Of a DNA stretch of 39,766 bases, positions 1-7,199 are shown piece by piece. Under the pieces are notes generated by a model. It was not told the origin of the DNA and made no database searches. It worked only from the letters and a program-made list of their open reading frames with translations. A program made the position numbers and the translations under genes. Source of the DNA: Ruminococcus sp. (GTDB taxonomy: Bacteria > Bacillota > Clostridia > Oscillospirales > Ruminococcaceae); the NCBI GenBank assembly GCA_017542125.1, contig JAFXXU010000021.1, forward strand, positions 1 to 39,766. Reading direction: 5' to 3'. Position 1 is the first letter of the stretch. The number at the start of each line of letters is the position of its first letter.

Positions 1-183
1 GATGCGAAGTCCAGGTTTTCGTCAGATTGCCTAAATTCGACGCAGGCGGGCTGGCGCCCGGCAAGGAGAATAGTGTCAACAAGTTGACACGGTAATATGA
101 CGGATAAGCCGGTCGTCAAGCAGGCTTGACACGGCAGATGGCGTGCAAAGGCGTCAGCCGCGGGTTGTGCGGTGTTGCCTTTA
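1..183. repeat. TTAA-type MITE-like element, copy 1 (cut by window edge)
   Basis: This is the right part of a short non-coding inverted-repeat element found five times in the window. Its right end, about 162-183, is the terminal repeat ending GGTGTTGCC; here it is followed by TTTA instead of the usual TTAA. The core block CGACGCAGGCGGGC...GCCCGGCAAGGAGAAT (about 39-74) is shared with the copies at 24331, 32422 and 39627. This copy has an extra small palindrome GTGTCAACAAGTTGACAC at about 74-92 and the GTCAAGCAGGCTTGAC palindrome also present in copies 3 and 5. The left end lies before base 1. No ORF is conserved in it. Confidence 0.85.
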
Positions 184-1095
184 TTACTTTCCCAGCTCCG
201 GGTGCTTCTCCGCGAAGGCTTTGCCGTCCTTGTACCCCAGCCAGTAAAGCTCACCCAGCTTCTCGATGTCTTTCTCCAGACGGGTCACCGTTACAGGCTC
301 CGAGGGGGCGATAACAAGGATCCTTCCCCTTGCCTCCAGAGCCTCCAGCTCGTCGCACTGCCTGTTGTATTTCTCGTTGGCCTTGGGAAGCTCCTTCGCA
401 AACTCAGGATAGTCCCTGAAAATGAGCTTTTCCGCCCCCAGCTTCTTTTTGGGCTTAAGCTGCTTGCGGTAGCTGCGGGGCCTCGTCCTGACTACAAGGA
501 TAGTCTCAAAATCCCTTTTGAGGGCGAATTCGTAGGGTATCTTGCAGAGGCAGCCCCCGTCAAGATAATGCTTCCCTCCGATCTCCACCGGCAGGGATAT
601 ATAAGGCAGCGAGGATGACGCCTGGGCACCCTTGAACACCAGCTCAAGGGTCTTGTCGTTGCCGAAGGCCTCCGGCTCTGCCGTTTCCAGGCAGGAAGCC
701 ACGGCGAAAAGCTCACGCCCGCCGTGCATCACTCGCTCGGAGTTGAGGGGCTCCACTCCCTCCGGGTCGCCGAACATAAAGTCAAAGCCGAATATGCCCC
801 GGTTCTTCCGGATAGCATCCTTGCCCACATAGCGGCTGTCCCCCCGGTAGCGGAGGTTCATCCTGCCCGAGCGGCCTATCTGCCCCGCGGCATAGTTTAT
901 CCCGTTGAGGGACCCTGCCGATACGCCGTAGGTGGTGCGGAAATTTATCCCCGCCTCCATCAGCGCGTCAAGGACGCCGTTGGTATACACTCCCCTTAAA
1001 GCGCCGCCCTCCAGCACGAGGCAGCCCTCGGTCACGGTGTCGGGTGCGTCCCCTTGGGGGAGGGTATCTATCCCGGAATAAACTCCAATGCTCAT
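184..1095 (-). CDS. Patatin-like phospholipase family protein
   Basis: Predicted serine acyl hydrolase of 303 residues. The patatin signature is complete: oxyanion-hole glycine loop GGALRG (about residues 30-35), nucleophile elbow GVSAGS (Ser59), and catalytic Asp in LDGG (about Asp179). No signal peptide is seen, so it is probably cytoplasmic. Family members hydrolyse acyl esters of lipids; the natural substrate here is unknown. The ORF is open further upstream to 1191, but the start at 1095 is preceded by AAGGAG at good distance and begins the conserved sequence. The stop codon abuts the end of repeat copy 1, so the extreme C-terminus may have been changed by that insertion. It is transcribed away from the gene at 1272. 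Confidence 0.88.
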   Translation of the reverse strand: MSIGVYSGIDTLPQGDAPDTVTEGCLVLEGGALRGVYTNGVLDALMEAGINFRTTYGVSAGSLNGINYAAGQIGRSGRMNLRYRGDSRYVGKDAIRKNRGIFGFDFMFGDPEGVEPLNSERVMHGGRELFAVASCLETAEPEAFGNDKTLELVFKGAQASSSLPYISLPVEIGGKHYLDGGCLCKIPYEFALKRDFETILVVRTRPRSYRKQLKPKKKLGAEKLIFRDYPEFAKELPKANEKYNRQCDELEALEARGRILVIAPSEPVTVTRLEKDIEKLGELYWLGYKDGKAFAEKHPELGK

Positions 1096-1199
1096 TGTGA
1101 CATCTCCTTGTTTACAGCTCATTGACTTATTGTTAATTATACTATATTTTGCAATATATTTCAAGTACCGCGGGCGGTTTGTTTTATACAAATCGTATA

Positions 1200-1228
1200 T
1201 TGTTTTTGCACATATTATATGATATAAT
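1200..1228 (+). promoter_or_regulatory. Sigma-A-type promoter for the gene at 1272
   Basis: A perfect TATAAT (1223-1228) lies 17 bp after TTGTTT (1200-1205), about 45 bp before the start codon of the downstream gene. The -35 box is weak but the spacing is ideal. Confidence 0.55.
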
Positions 1229-1271
1229 GGGAAAGACCCGTTTTTCGGGATGATTTAAGGGGGAGAAGAAA

Positions 1272-1889
1272 ATGTCAAGACTAAAAATACTTGTACTTGT
1301 GATCGCATTGCTGGGTATCTTTATGGGTGTCACCGGCATGAGCGATGCCTTCACCATTATGGGTGACAAGGCGATCAAGCTTGAGGAGACCAAGGTAGGC
1401 TCTCTTTCCATAGGAGACCTCGCCAAGGGTGAGATCGACGGCGCTCTCGATGAGATCGCGGTGGAAAAGACCTCCCGCTCCTACGGCTTCATTCCTATGG
1501 GTTCTTCCGAGACGCCCTATTACCTCGTTCACATCAACGACCATTACTCTGTCCTCAGCGCAGGCGACAAGGATATTCAGAACAAGATCAACAGCCTTGC
1601 CGCCAGGACCTGGGAGTTCTTTGAGGGCAATGTCGAGTCCATCGGTGACGGCGTTGCCGTAGAGGCTAAGGTCATCGCAATGCCCGAAAAGGTCAAGGGC
1701 TTTTTAAAGGATTACTGCAACGAGCTGGAATTCACCGACGCCGATTACGCCGAGCTGGTTGACGACAGCGTGGTCATCAACGTTGTTCAGTACAACACTA
1801 TGAAGATAATTCCCTTTGTAGGTCTGGGCGTAGGCGTTCTGGCACTTGTGGGATTCATCATCATGCTCATCAAGTCAAAGAAAAATTGA
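1272..1889 (+). CDS. Bitopic membrane protein of unknown function
   Basis: A 205-residue protein that I do not recognise. A hydrophobic segment at residues 7-25 and a second one at about 180-200, followed by KSKKN, suggest two membrane anchors flanking a roughly 150-residue extracytoplasmic domain. That domain is acidic and has no obvious catalytic motif. Start choice is clear: AAGGGGGA precedes ATG by about 8 bases, and a promoter with TATAAT is 45 bp upstream. It is a single-gene unit followed by a foldback structure. It could be a sensor or envelope-maintenance protein, but nothing in the sequence decides this. Confidence 0.8.
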   Translation: MSRLKILVLVIALLGIFMGVTGMSDAFTIMGDKAIKLEETKVGSLSIGDLAKGEIDGALDEIAVEKTSRSYGFIPMGSSETPYYLVHINDHYSVLSAGDKDIQNKINSLAARTWEFFEGNVESIGDGVAVEAKVIAMPEKVKGFLKDYCNELEFTDADYAELVDDSVVINVVQYNTMKIIPFVGLGVGVLALVGFIIMLIKSKKN

Positions 1890-1900
1890 AAACACATAGA

Positions 1901-2040
1901 GAGGCTGTTGCACAGCGTTGATAATGTGAAAATGAATTGATCGCCGCGCTGCTTTGCATCGCGGCAAAGTGCGCAAAATGGGTATTCCCCTCCGTTTGGG
2001 GGGAATACCCATTTTGCGTCGAAAGCTGTTATTGCAGCCC
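1901..2040. repeat. Foldback element with a perfect 19-bp hairpin
   Basis: The 155 bp between the membrane protein and the cysteine synthase gene are almost wholly self-complementary. The centre is a perfect 19-bp stem (CGCAAAATGGGTATTCCCC, 1972-1990, with its complement at 2000-2018) and a 9-base loop. A second stem, GCCGCG/CGCGGC, lies at about 1943-1965. The outer ends GGCTGTTGCACAGC (about 1903) and GGCTGCAATAACAGC (reverse strand, about 2039) are imperfect inverted repeats, so it looks like a small mobile foldback element. It probably doubles as a terminator for both converging genes, though long U tracts are missing. Confidence 0.6.
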
Positions 2041-2045
2041 CTTTG

Positions 2046-2978
2046 TTATTCGTTCTCGAAAAGAGGCGTTGAGAAATATCTCTCTGCCGTATCGGGCAGC
2101 ACGGTGACTACCGTCTTGCCGGGGCCCAGCTTCCTGGCGAGCTTCAGAGCCGCCGCTACGTTGGTGCCGCTGGAGATGCCGCACATTATGCCCTCCATAC
2201 TTGCGAGAGCCTTTGAGGTGGATATAGCCTCCTCATCGGTGACGATGTAGATATCGTCGTAGATGTTCTGATTGAGGTTTCCGGGGATAAGGCCGTCGCC
2301 TATGCCCATCTGCAGGTGGGTGCCTATGGTGCCTCCCGCCAGGATGGCGGCGTTCTCGGGTTCGACCGCCCAGATGATCATATCGGGGTTCTCGGCCTTG
2401 AGCACCTCGCCGATACCGCTGATGGTACCGCCGGTGCCGAAGCCGGAGCAGAAGCCGTCGATGGGGCAGCCCGCCTGCTCGAGTATCTCGATACCCGTCC
2501 TCTCCCGGTGTACCTGTGGGTTGGCGGGGTTCTCGAACTGCTGGGGGATGTAGACGTTGGGATCCTCGCGCTGCATCTGCTCGGCAGTTTTGAGGCACTC
2601 ATCCATGCACTTGCCGATATCCCCCTCATCGTGGATAAGGATGACCTCGGCGCCGTAGTGGCGGACCAGCATCCTCCGCTCGTGGGAGACAGAGTCGGGC
2701 ATGATGATAACTGTCTTATATCCCTTAACAGCTCCTATAAGAGCAAGGCCGATGCCCTGGTTTCCGCTGGTGGGCTCGACTATAACTGTATTCTCATTTA
2801 TGAGACCCTTCTTCTCAGCTTCAAGGAGCATATTATAGGCGGTGCGGGTCTTGATGGACCCGCCCACGTTGAGACCCTCGAACTTAACGAGGACAGTGGC
2901 AGAGCCGGGCTCCACCATACGGTTGAGCTTTATGAGGGGGGTATTGCCCATTGCTTCAAGTATATTGTTATAATACAT
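2046..2978 (-). CDS. cysK: Cysteine synthase family PLP enzyme
   Basis: A 310-residue fold-type II PLP enzyme of the O-acetylserine sulfhydrylase family, which makes cysteine from O-acetylserine and sulfide. Visible motifs: MGNTPLIKLNRM near the N-terminus, PLP lysine in GGSIKTRTA, phosphate or substrate loop PTSGNQGIG, PLP phosphate loop GFGTGGTISG, and the C-terminal SSGTNVAAAL. The lysine motif (normally GSVKDR) and the loop (normally TSGNTG) are both altered, so a related beta-replacement activity is possible. An ATG at 2978 with GGAGGTAATC upstream is preferred; a TTG one codon earlier is also open. It has its own promoter (3023-3051) and follows a MIF-like gene on the same strand. Confidence 0.85.
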   Translation of the reverse strand: MYYNNILEAMGNTPLIKLNRMVEPGSATVLVKFEGLNVGGSIKTRTAYNMLLEAEKKGLINENTVIVEPTSGNQGIGLALIGAVKGYKTVIIMPDSVSHERRMLVRHYGAEVILIHDEGDIGKCMDECLKTAEQMQREDPNVYIPQQFENPANPQVHRERTGIEILEQAGCPIDGFCSGFGTGGTISGIGEVLKAENPDMIIWAVEPENAAILAGGTIGTHLQMGIGDGLIPGNLNQNIYDDIYIVTDEEAISTSKALASMEGIMCGISSGTNVAAALKLARKLGPGKTVVTVLPDTAERYFSTPLFENE

Positions 2979-3022
2979 CAAATGATTACCTCCGGGGGTA
3001 CAGATTTACAGCACTGAAAAAC

Positions 3023-3051
3023 ATTATACCACACGGGAAAGAAAATGTAAA
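3023..3051 (-). promoter_or_regulatory. Promoter of the cysteine synthase gene
   Basis: Reading the minus strand, TTTACA (3046-3051) and TATAAT (3023-3028) are separated by 17 bp, about 45 bp before the start. The -35 box touches the base of the terminator of the upstream MIF-like gene, so termination and initiation are packed into about 60 bp. Confidence 0.65.
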
Positions 3052-3083
3052 GCGGGAAGATGTAAAAAGTTTATCTTCCCGCT
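3040..3083 (-). terminator. Rho-independent terminator of the MIF-like gene
   Basis: On the minus strand, a perfect 11-bp stem AGCGGGAAGAT / ATCTTCCCGCT (3051-3061 with 3073-3083) is followed by the T-rich run TTTACATTTTC. It lies about 10 bases after the stop at 3094. Confidence 0.75.
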
Positions 3084-3093
3084 TCGTGTTTTC

Positions 3094-3435
3094 TCAGAAA
3101 TTGTTCCCGTTCCAGCCCCAGTCGTTGGTGCTTGCGTATTTGACATATACCCTGTCCTTCGGGATGCCCAGCTCGCTGTTCAGTATCCCCGTGACCTTAC
3201 CGGTTAGAGCGTTGTACGCCGACGAGGACGCACTGCCGAATACCGAGACCTCCACCATAGCCGCAGGCGCATCGCTGCCCTTGAACCACAGCGCATAGGA
3301 CGGCTCGATGCCCACCATGAGCCAGCCCTCGCTCTTGCCGGGGATAGCTGTGATAGCCTGCCCCAGCTGGGACTTGATCGCCTCCATTTTTTCGGCGTTT
3401 ACCTCTGCATTTGTCTTGACGTTGATGAATGGCAT
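3094..3435 (-). CDS. MIF-like tautomerase family protein
   Basis: A 113-residue protein matching the macrophage migration inhibitory factor family in length (about 114) and layout. The start at 3435 puts proline directly after the initiator Met (MPFINVKTN), as the catalytic N-terminal proline of tautomerases requires, and AGGAGG lies 8 bases upstream; an ORF start seven codons earlier would bury that proline and is rejected. The family acts as homotrimers on keto-enol substrates such as phenylpyruvate. Other family-like features are the KSEGWLMVGIEP segment and the C-terminal RVYVKYAS..DWGWNG stretch. It is a single gene between a divergent transporter and cysK. The physiological substrate in bacteria is unknown. 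Confidence 0.85.
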   Translation of the reverse strand: MPFINVKTNAEVNAEKMEAIKSQLGQAITAIPGKSEGWLMVGIEPSYALWFKGSDAPAAMVEVSVFGSASSSAYNALTGKVTGILNSELGIPKDRVYVKYASTNDWGWNGNNF

Positions 3436-3544
3436 AGTTTCTTCCTCCTGTTTCATTATTGTTAATCAAAACTCCTGTAAAAAATTCACATTATAGGAGC
3501 ATAATAGATTATGTTATTTCACCCCACCGGGGAGGTGCGTATTT

Positions 3545-4465
3545 ACGGAGAATGCTCTGATTATCAGTAAACAGATAGTTATAATGTTTATAATGCTGGC
3601 TATCGGAGCGGGCTGCGGTCTCAAGGGTATCATCACCAAGGACGGCACCAAGCAGCTCTCGGCCGTTGAGCTTCATATAGTAAACCCTCTGCTGATATTC
3701 ATGTCCTACCAGACCGAGTATTCCGGTGAGCTTATGGGGGGACTGCTCTGGGCATTCCTGCTGGCTGCTGTGTCCTTTGCGGCGGCGATAGTGCTGACCA
3801 CCTTTTTCATCCGTCCCAACCGGGAGGATTATGACATCGAGCGTTTCGCCTCGGTCTACTCCAACTGCGGGTTTATCGGCATCCCTCTGATAAACGGGAT
3901 CTACGGCAGCGAGGGAGTGCTGTACCTGACGGCATACATAACCCTGTTCAATCTGCTGGTATGGACCCACGGTTATATGGTGATGAAGGGCGAGCGTGAT
4001 CTTTCGGAGTTTTTCAAGGCATTGCGCAACCCGTCGGTGATAGCGGTAGTGATAGGTCTCACCTGTTATCTTGCGAGGATACGTTTACCGGAGATACCGG
4101 CGGCATCCTTTGAGGGGATAGCCTCCCTGAACACGCCGATGGCGATGCTGATAGCGGGGGCAGCGGTCTCGCAGACGAGCTTTTTAAAGGCCTTCAAGAA
4201 CAGCGGGCTTTATCTTGTATCGGGAATGAAGCTGATAGCAGTACCGATAGTATGCTTACTGATACTTAAGCTATTCCCGGCTCCGCCGATGGTAGCGACG
4301 ATAATAGTGATAGCCTGCGGCTGTCCCACGGCGACCACGGGGACGATGTTTGCGGTGCTTTTCAACAAGAAGCCTGAACGCTGCTCGGAATACTTTGCGG
4401 TAACGACGCTGCTTTCGGGATTAACGCTGCCTTTGATAACGGGACTATGCGCAGTAATGCTATAA
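3545..4465 (+). CDS. AEC family transporter (auxin efflux carrier type), apparent ACG start
   Basis: Integral membrane transporter with about 10 hydrophobic segments and the two-half AEC architecture; family members export or import small organic anions. The first ATG in frame is at 3584, but no ribosome site precedes it and it would cut into the first helix. The frame stays open upstream and encodes ENALIISKQIVIMF, the usual AEC N-terminus after Met. The codon in the Met position is ACG (3545), with GGGGAGG at 3529-3535 ideally placed. I therefore place the start at ACG, giving 306 residues, typical of the family. This is either a rare non-AUG start or a point mutation of ATG. A terminator follows at 4481. 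Confidence 0.8.
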   Translation, partial: TENALIISKQIVIMFIMLAIGAGCGLKGIITKDGTKQLSAVELHIVNPLLIFMSYQTEYSGELMGGLLWAFLLAAVSFAAAIVLTTFFIRPNREDYDIERFASVYSNCGFIGIPLINGIYGSEGVLYLTAYITLFNLLVWTHGYMVMKGERDLSEFFKALRNPSVIAVVIGLTCYLARIRLPEIPAASFEGIASLNTPMAMLIAGAAVSQTSFLKAFKNSGLYLVSGMKLIAVPIVCLLILKLFPAPPMVATIIVIACGCPTATTGTMFAVLFNKKPERCSEYFAVTTLLSGLTLPLITGLCAVML

Positions 4466-4480
4466 AACAGAACACAAGAG

Positions 4481-4506
4481 AAGGGCAGGGAGACTGCCCT
4501 TTTTTC
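4481..4506 (+). terminator. Rho-independent terminator of the AEC gene
   Basis: Stem GGGCAG / CTGCCC (4483-4488 with 4494-4499) with a GGAGA loop, followed by T6, beginning about 15 bases after the stop codon. Confidence 0.85.
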
Positions 4507-4508
4507 AT

Positions 4509-4650
4509 TGCAAAAAAACGAAGGACGTTCGCTCCGCACAAGCAAAGCGTCAAGGCACAAAGCCAAATTGACCGCGGTCCCAAGGGCGCGCCAGCCCTTG
4601 GAACCGCGGTCTTCGTTCCGCGTTTGGGTTATTGGCTTAGCTTGCTTGCC
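4509..4650. repeat. Inverted-repeat element, family R3, largest copy
   Basis: Non-coding block between converging genes. Its centre is a strong hairpin, GACCGCGGTCCCAAGGGC (about 4569-4586) with its near complement GCCCTTGGAACCGCGGTC (about 4593-4610). The reverse strand shares GGCTTTGTGCCTTGA and AAACGCGGA-type blocks in the same order with 39520-39625, and the AAACGCGGA part with 10681-10707. I infer a degenerate interspersed repeat family. It may also limit read-through from the gene at 4652. Confidence 0.5.
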
Positions 4651-4651
4651 C

Positions 4652-5491
4652 TTACTTTACTGTGGTGATGTCCTTGCCGAACCACTTGGTAGAGATCTCT
4701 GCCAGCTTGCCGTCGTTCTTCATCTCCTGAAGCGTCGAGTAGATCTTATCGCACAGTGCCTGATCTCCAAGTCTGAAGCCTATCGCATATTCTTCAGGCT
4801 CAAGTCCCTCTTCAAGTACCCTGAATGCCTTGCCTGTGGTGGTGATCTCGTACTCGGCTACTACCGAATCAAGGAATACTGCATCGCACATATTCATCTC
4901 AAGCTGATTCAGTGCCTCTACGTTGGTGGCAAGCCCGTTGGCTGTAACTGTCTTGCCTACATCAGAATCGTTAAGTATCTCCTGCGCGGTGGAACCGTTC
5001 TGGACTGCTACAGTCTTGCCGTTAAGATCTGCCAGAGTGTTGATCTCGCTGTCCTTGTTGACTACGAATACCATCTTGTTCTGCATATAAGCATCGCTCA
5101 TAAGCATTACCTTCTTGCGCTCTTCACTTACCGAAAGACCGTTCCAGATGCAGTCGATAGTGCCTGCGTCAAGGTCGATCTCCTTGGTCTCCCAGTTTAC
5201 ACCGTAAGGCTCCAGAGTAATGCCGAGACGTGAGCAGACCTCTGCTGCACAGTCAATGTCAAAGCCTACGATCTGATCGTTCTCATCGGTGTAGCCCATG
5301 GGCTTGAAGGATGCGTCAAGACCCAGCACCAGCTTGCCCTTGTCAAGCACGTTCTGTAAGGACTTGTCCTCAGAGGTCTGCGCCGGAGCAGAGGCGTCCT
5401 CTGCCTTGGATGAGCTGGACGAGGAGCCGCAGCCGGTAAGCAGCAGCATTGCAGCACTTACAGCTGCCAGAAATTTCCTGCTAATTTTCAT
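4652..5491 (-). CDS. Amino-acid ABC transporter substrate-binding lipoprotein
   Basis: A 279-residue family-3 solute-binding protein. The N-terminus is a lipoprotein signal: KISRK, a hydrophobic stretch, then LLTGC with Cys21 as the lipidation site, followed by a Ser-rich linker. The mature part starts KGKLVLGLDASFKPMGYTD, the typical ligand-domain entry for polar amino acids, and continues with GFDIDCAAEV and the D..IWNGLSVSEER segment of the binding site. Related proteins bind cystine, glutamine or similar. No permease or ATPase gene is adjacent, so it must use a transporter encoded elsewhere or act as a receptor. AGGAAG precedes the ATG. Confidence 0.88.
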   Translation of the reverse strand: MKISRKFLAAVSAAMLLLTGCGSSSSSSKAEDASAPAQTSEDKSLQNVLDKGKLVLGLDASFKPMGYTDENDQIVGFDIDCAAEVCSRLGITLEPYGVNWETKEIDLDAGTIDCIWNGLSVSEERKKVMLMSDAYMQNKMVFVVNKDSEINTLADLNGKTVAVQNGSTAQEILNDSDVGKTVTANGLATNVEALNQLEMNMCDAVFLDSVVAEYEITTTGKAFRVLEEGLEPEEYAIGFRLGDQALCDKIYSTLQEMKNDGKLAEISTKWFGKDITTVK

Positions 5492-5539
5492 TTTGCATAC
5501 TTCCTTTCAAATTGTAGAGGGTCGTTCCCGACCGCTCTC

Positions 5540-5553
5540 ATATGATATCATAT
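5540..5553. promoter_or_regulatory. 14-bp perfect palindrome upstream of the binding-protein gene
   Basis: ATATGATATCATAT lies about 50 bp upstream of the start of the substrate-binding protein gene. On the minus strand it overlaps a possible -10 box (TATCAT), 17 bp after TTTACT. The position suits a repressor operator, but the regulator is unknown and AT palindromes also arise by chance. Confidence 0.35.
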
Positions 5554-5641
5554 CAACGGGGATAAGTAAAGCCCCCCGCCGAAAACTTTGTCATTTTGCC
5601 CTAAAACCCCTCGCCTGTCTTGGGTTTTTAAGACAATTCCC

Positions 5642-6085
5642 TCACCGCCGTGCCTTGATCTTTCGGTCAATGTGCGCCGCGATCTTCAAGCAGTCGGTCT
5701 TGGTGAGGAAAGACAGTACCAGCCGCGCTCCCATAGCGTTCAGGATGATGAAATTTATCCCCGTTCTGTCACCGAAGGGCGTCACTACTACCGTCACCGA
5801 CTTTACCGAGTCTATCAGCATATATGACGTCCGGCTGTTGATGATGCCCTTTATCGCCGTGATGTCGTCTTCGCTTATTACTACCTTGTTGTTTCGGAAT
5901 ACCCTCGGCAATAGCCCGCCCACAGCAAGCAGAAATACCGAAAATACCCCCAACAGTATGAATAAAGGCAAAGTCCTCGATACTATCGCAATTACAGTCC
6001 CCAACGATACCACTATCGCAAACACTACCGCAAGTATCATAATGCAAAAAGCCTTCGCATTCCCCGACGGCCTGTACTCCCCCAT
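5642..6085 (-). CDS. Small membrane protein with cytoplasmic PH-like C-terminal domain, unknown function
   Basis: A roughly 147-residue protein with two adjacent hydrophobic segments (about residues 13-35 and 40-60), then a beta-rich soluble part beginning NKVVISEDDITAIKG. This layout, two helices followed by a PH-like barrel, resembles YdbS/YcxB-type bacterial membrane proteins, but no exact family is recognised. The ATG at 6085 has GAGGTG six bases upstream; a GTG at 6094 is an alternative. It stands alone between the substrate-binding protein gene and a repeat fragment. Function cannot be deduced from context. Confidence 0.65.
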   Translation of the reverse strand: MGEYRPSGNAKAFCIMILAVVFAIVVSLGTVIAIVSRTLPLFILLGVFSVFLLAVGGLLPRVFRNNKVVISEDDITAIKGIINSRTSYMLIDSVKSVTVVVTPFGDRTGINFIILNAMGARLVLSFLTKTDCLKIAAHIDRKIKARR

Positions 6086-6143
6086 ATACCTCACCTCATT
6101 TCCTTACCTTACTGCGTGATGACCTGCCTTTGTTCACAACTAC

Positions 6144-6235
6144 CGGGGGAGCCCCTTCCTAAAACTTTTGATTCTTTTTGGCGAGGGCATATCTCCCCCT
6201 TGGCAATGGCGGGAGCCCAAAGCTCAACTCTCCCC
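6144..6235. repeat. Truncated copy of the recQ-type foldback element
   Basis: About 80 bp, from CCTAAAACTTTTG through TTTTTGGCGAGGGCATATCT and GGCAATGGCGGGAGCCC to CTCAACTCTCCC, match the reverse strand of the 26217-26569 element at a glance. Only one arm is present. It lies 60 bp downstream of the parB stop. Confidence 0.7.
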
Positions 6236-6291
6236 CAGTTAGTCCTGCACAAGAGAGTTACTCCCGCAGTATGGCAAGGCAAGGGGGTGGG

Positions 6292-7197
6292 TTATTTGGA
6301 AGTGAGGCGGCGGAGGAAGGTTTGGAGGTCGTCGTCGGATCTAAAGCTGATGGTCATTGTAGTTGCACCGGTAGACTTCCTTTTAAATCCTGCGTCCACG
6401 CCGAACTCATTTTTGAGGGCGAGGCTGTACTCGCTGAGCATTTTATCCTGGGGGCTGCCGAAGGAGGTGCGTTTTACCTTCGGCGAAGGCTTGGGCGCAT
6501 CGGTTTTGGAGGCGAGAGCCTCCAGCTCTCTGACGGTGAGCCCGCCGGAGAGGGTCTCGGAGAGGAGCGATAAGAGCTTATCCCTGTCGTCGATGCCGCA
6601 GAGGACTTTGGCGTGGCCTACGGTTATCTTCCGCTCGTTGAGGGCGTCCTTGGCTTCTTTGGGGAGGTCAAGGAGTCGGAGGGAGTTGGCTACGGCGGCT
6701 CTGCTGCGGCCTACGGTGGCGGCTATGCTCTCCTGGGTCATGGAGAACTCGTCTTTCAGTCGCTTGAAGGCCTCGGCCTCCTCGATGGGGGTCAGGTCCT
6801 CGCGCTGGAGGTTTTCGATAAGGGCTATCTTAGCAGCCTCTTCATCGGTCATCTCACGGGAGATAACGGGCACCTCCGTGAGTCCTGCAAGACGGGCGGC
6901 TCTCCAGCGCCTCTCGCCTGCGACGATGGTGTATCTCCCCGAGGATGCGGGTCTTACAAGCAGCGGCTGCAGAACGCCCATCTTTGCGATGTTGTCCGCC
7001 AGCTCGGAGAGGCTGGCCTCGTCGAAGGTCTTGCGGGGCTGCTTGCGGTCGGGCTCCACAAGAGAGATCCTTACGCTCATCAGCCCGTCGGCAGCCTCGG
7101 GGGTCTCGGCGGGAGCGGAGCTCTGCTCGGGTTCGGCTGCGATGTTATCCTCGAAAAGCGAGCCTAAGCCGTTTTTCATCCTGTTTTTCTTTGACAT
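6292..7197 (-). CDS. parB: Chromosome partitioning protein ParB (Spo0J)
   Basis: A 301-residue CTP-dependent clamp that loads on parS and spreads, organising the origin and recruiting SMC. Visible are the CTP-binding motif GERRWRAARLAG (about residues 94-105), the following ENLQREDLTPIEEA block, the helix-turn-helix TQESIAATVGRSRAAV and a short C-terminal dimerisation region. The start at 7197 follows AAGGAG at 7-base spacing; upstream in-frame ATG codons would overlap that ribosome site. The Shine-Dalgarno sits in the last codons of the GNAT gene, so translation is coupled. Unusually, parB is the last gene of the cluster, four genes after parA. Confidence 0.95.
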   Translation of the reverse strand: MSKKNRMKNGLGSLFEDNIAAEPEQSSAPAETPEAADGLMSVRISLVEPDRKQPRKTFDEASLSELADNIAKMGVLQPLLVRPASSGRYTIVAGERRWRAARLAGLTEVPVISREMTDEEAAKIALIENLQREDLTPIEEAEAFKRLKDEFSMTQESIAATVGRSRAAVANSLRLLDLPKEAKDALNERKITVGHAKVLCGIDDRDKLLSLLSETLSGGLTVRELEALASKTDAPKPSPKVKRTSFGSPQDKMLSEYSLALKNEFGVDAGFKRKSTGATTMTISFRSDDDLQTFLRRLTSK

Positions 7198-7199
7198 TG

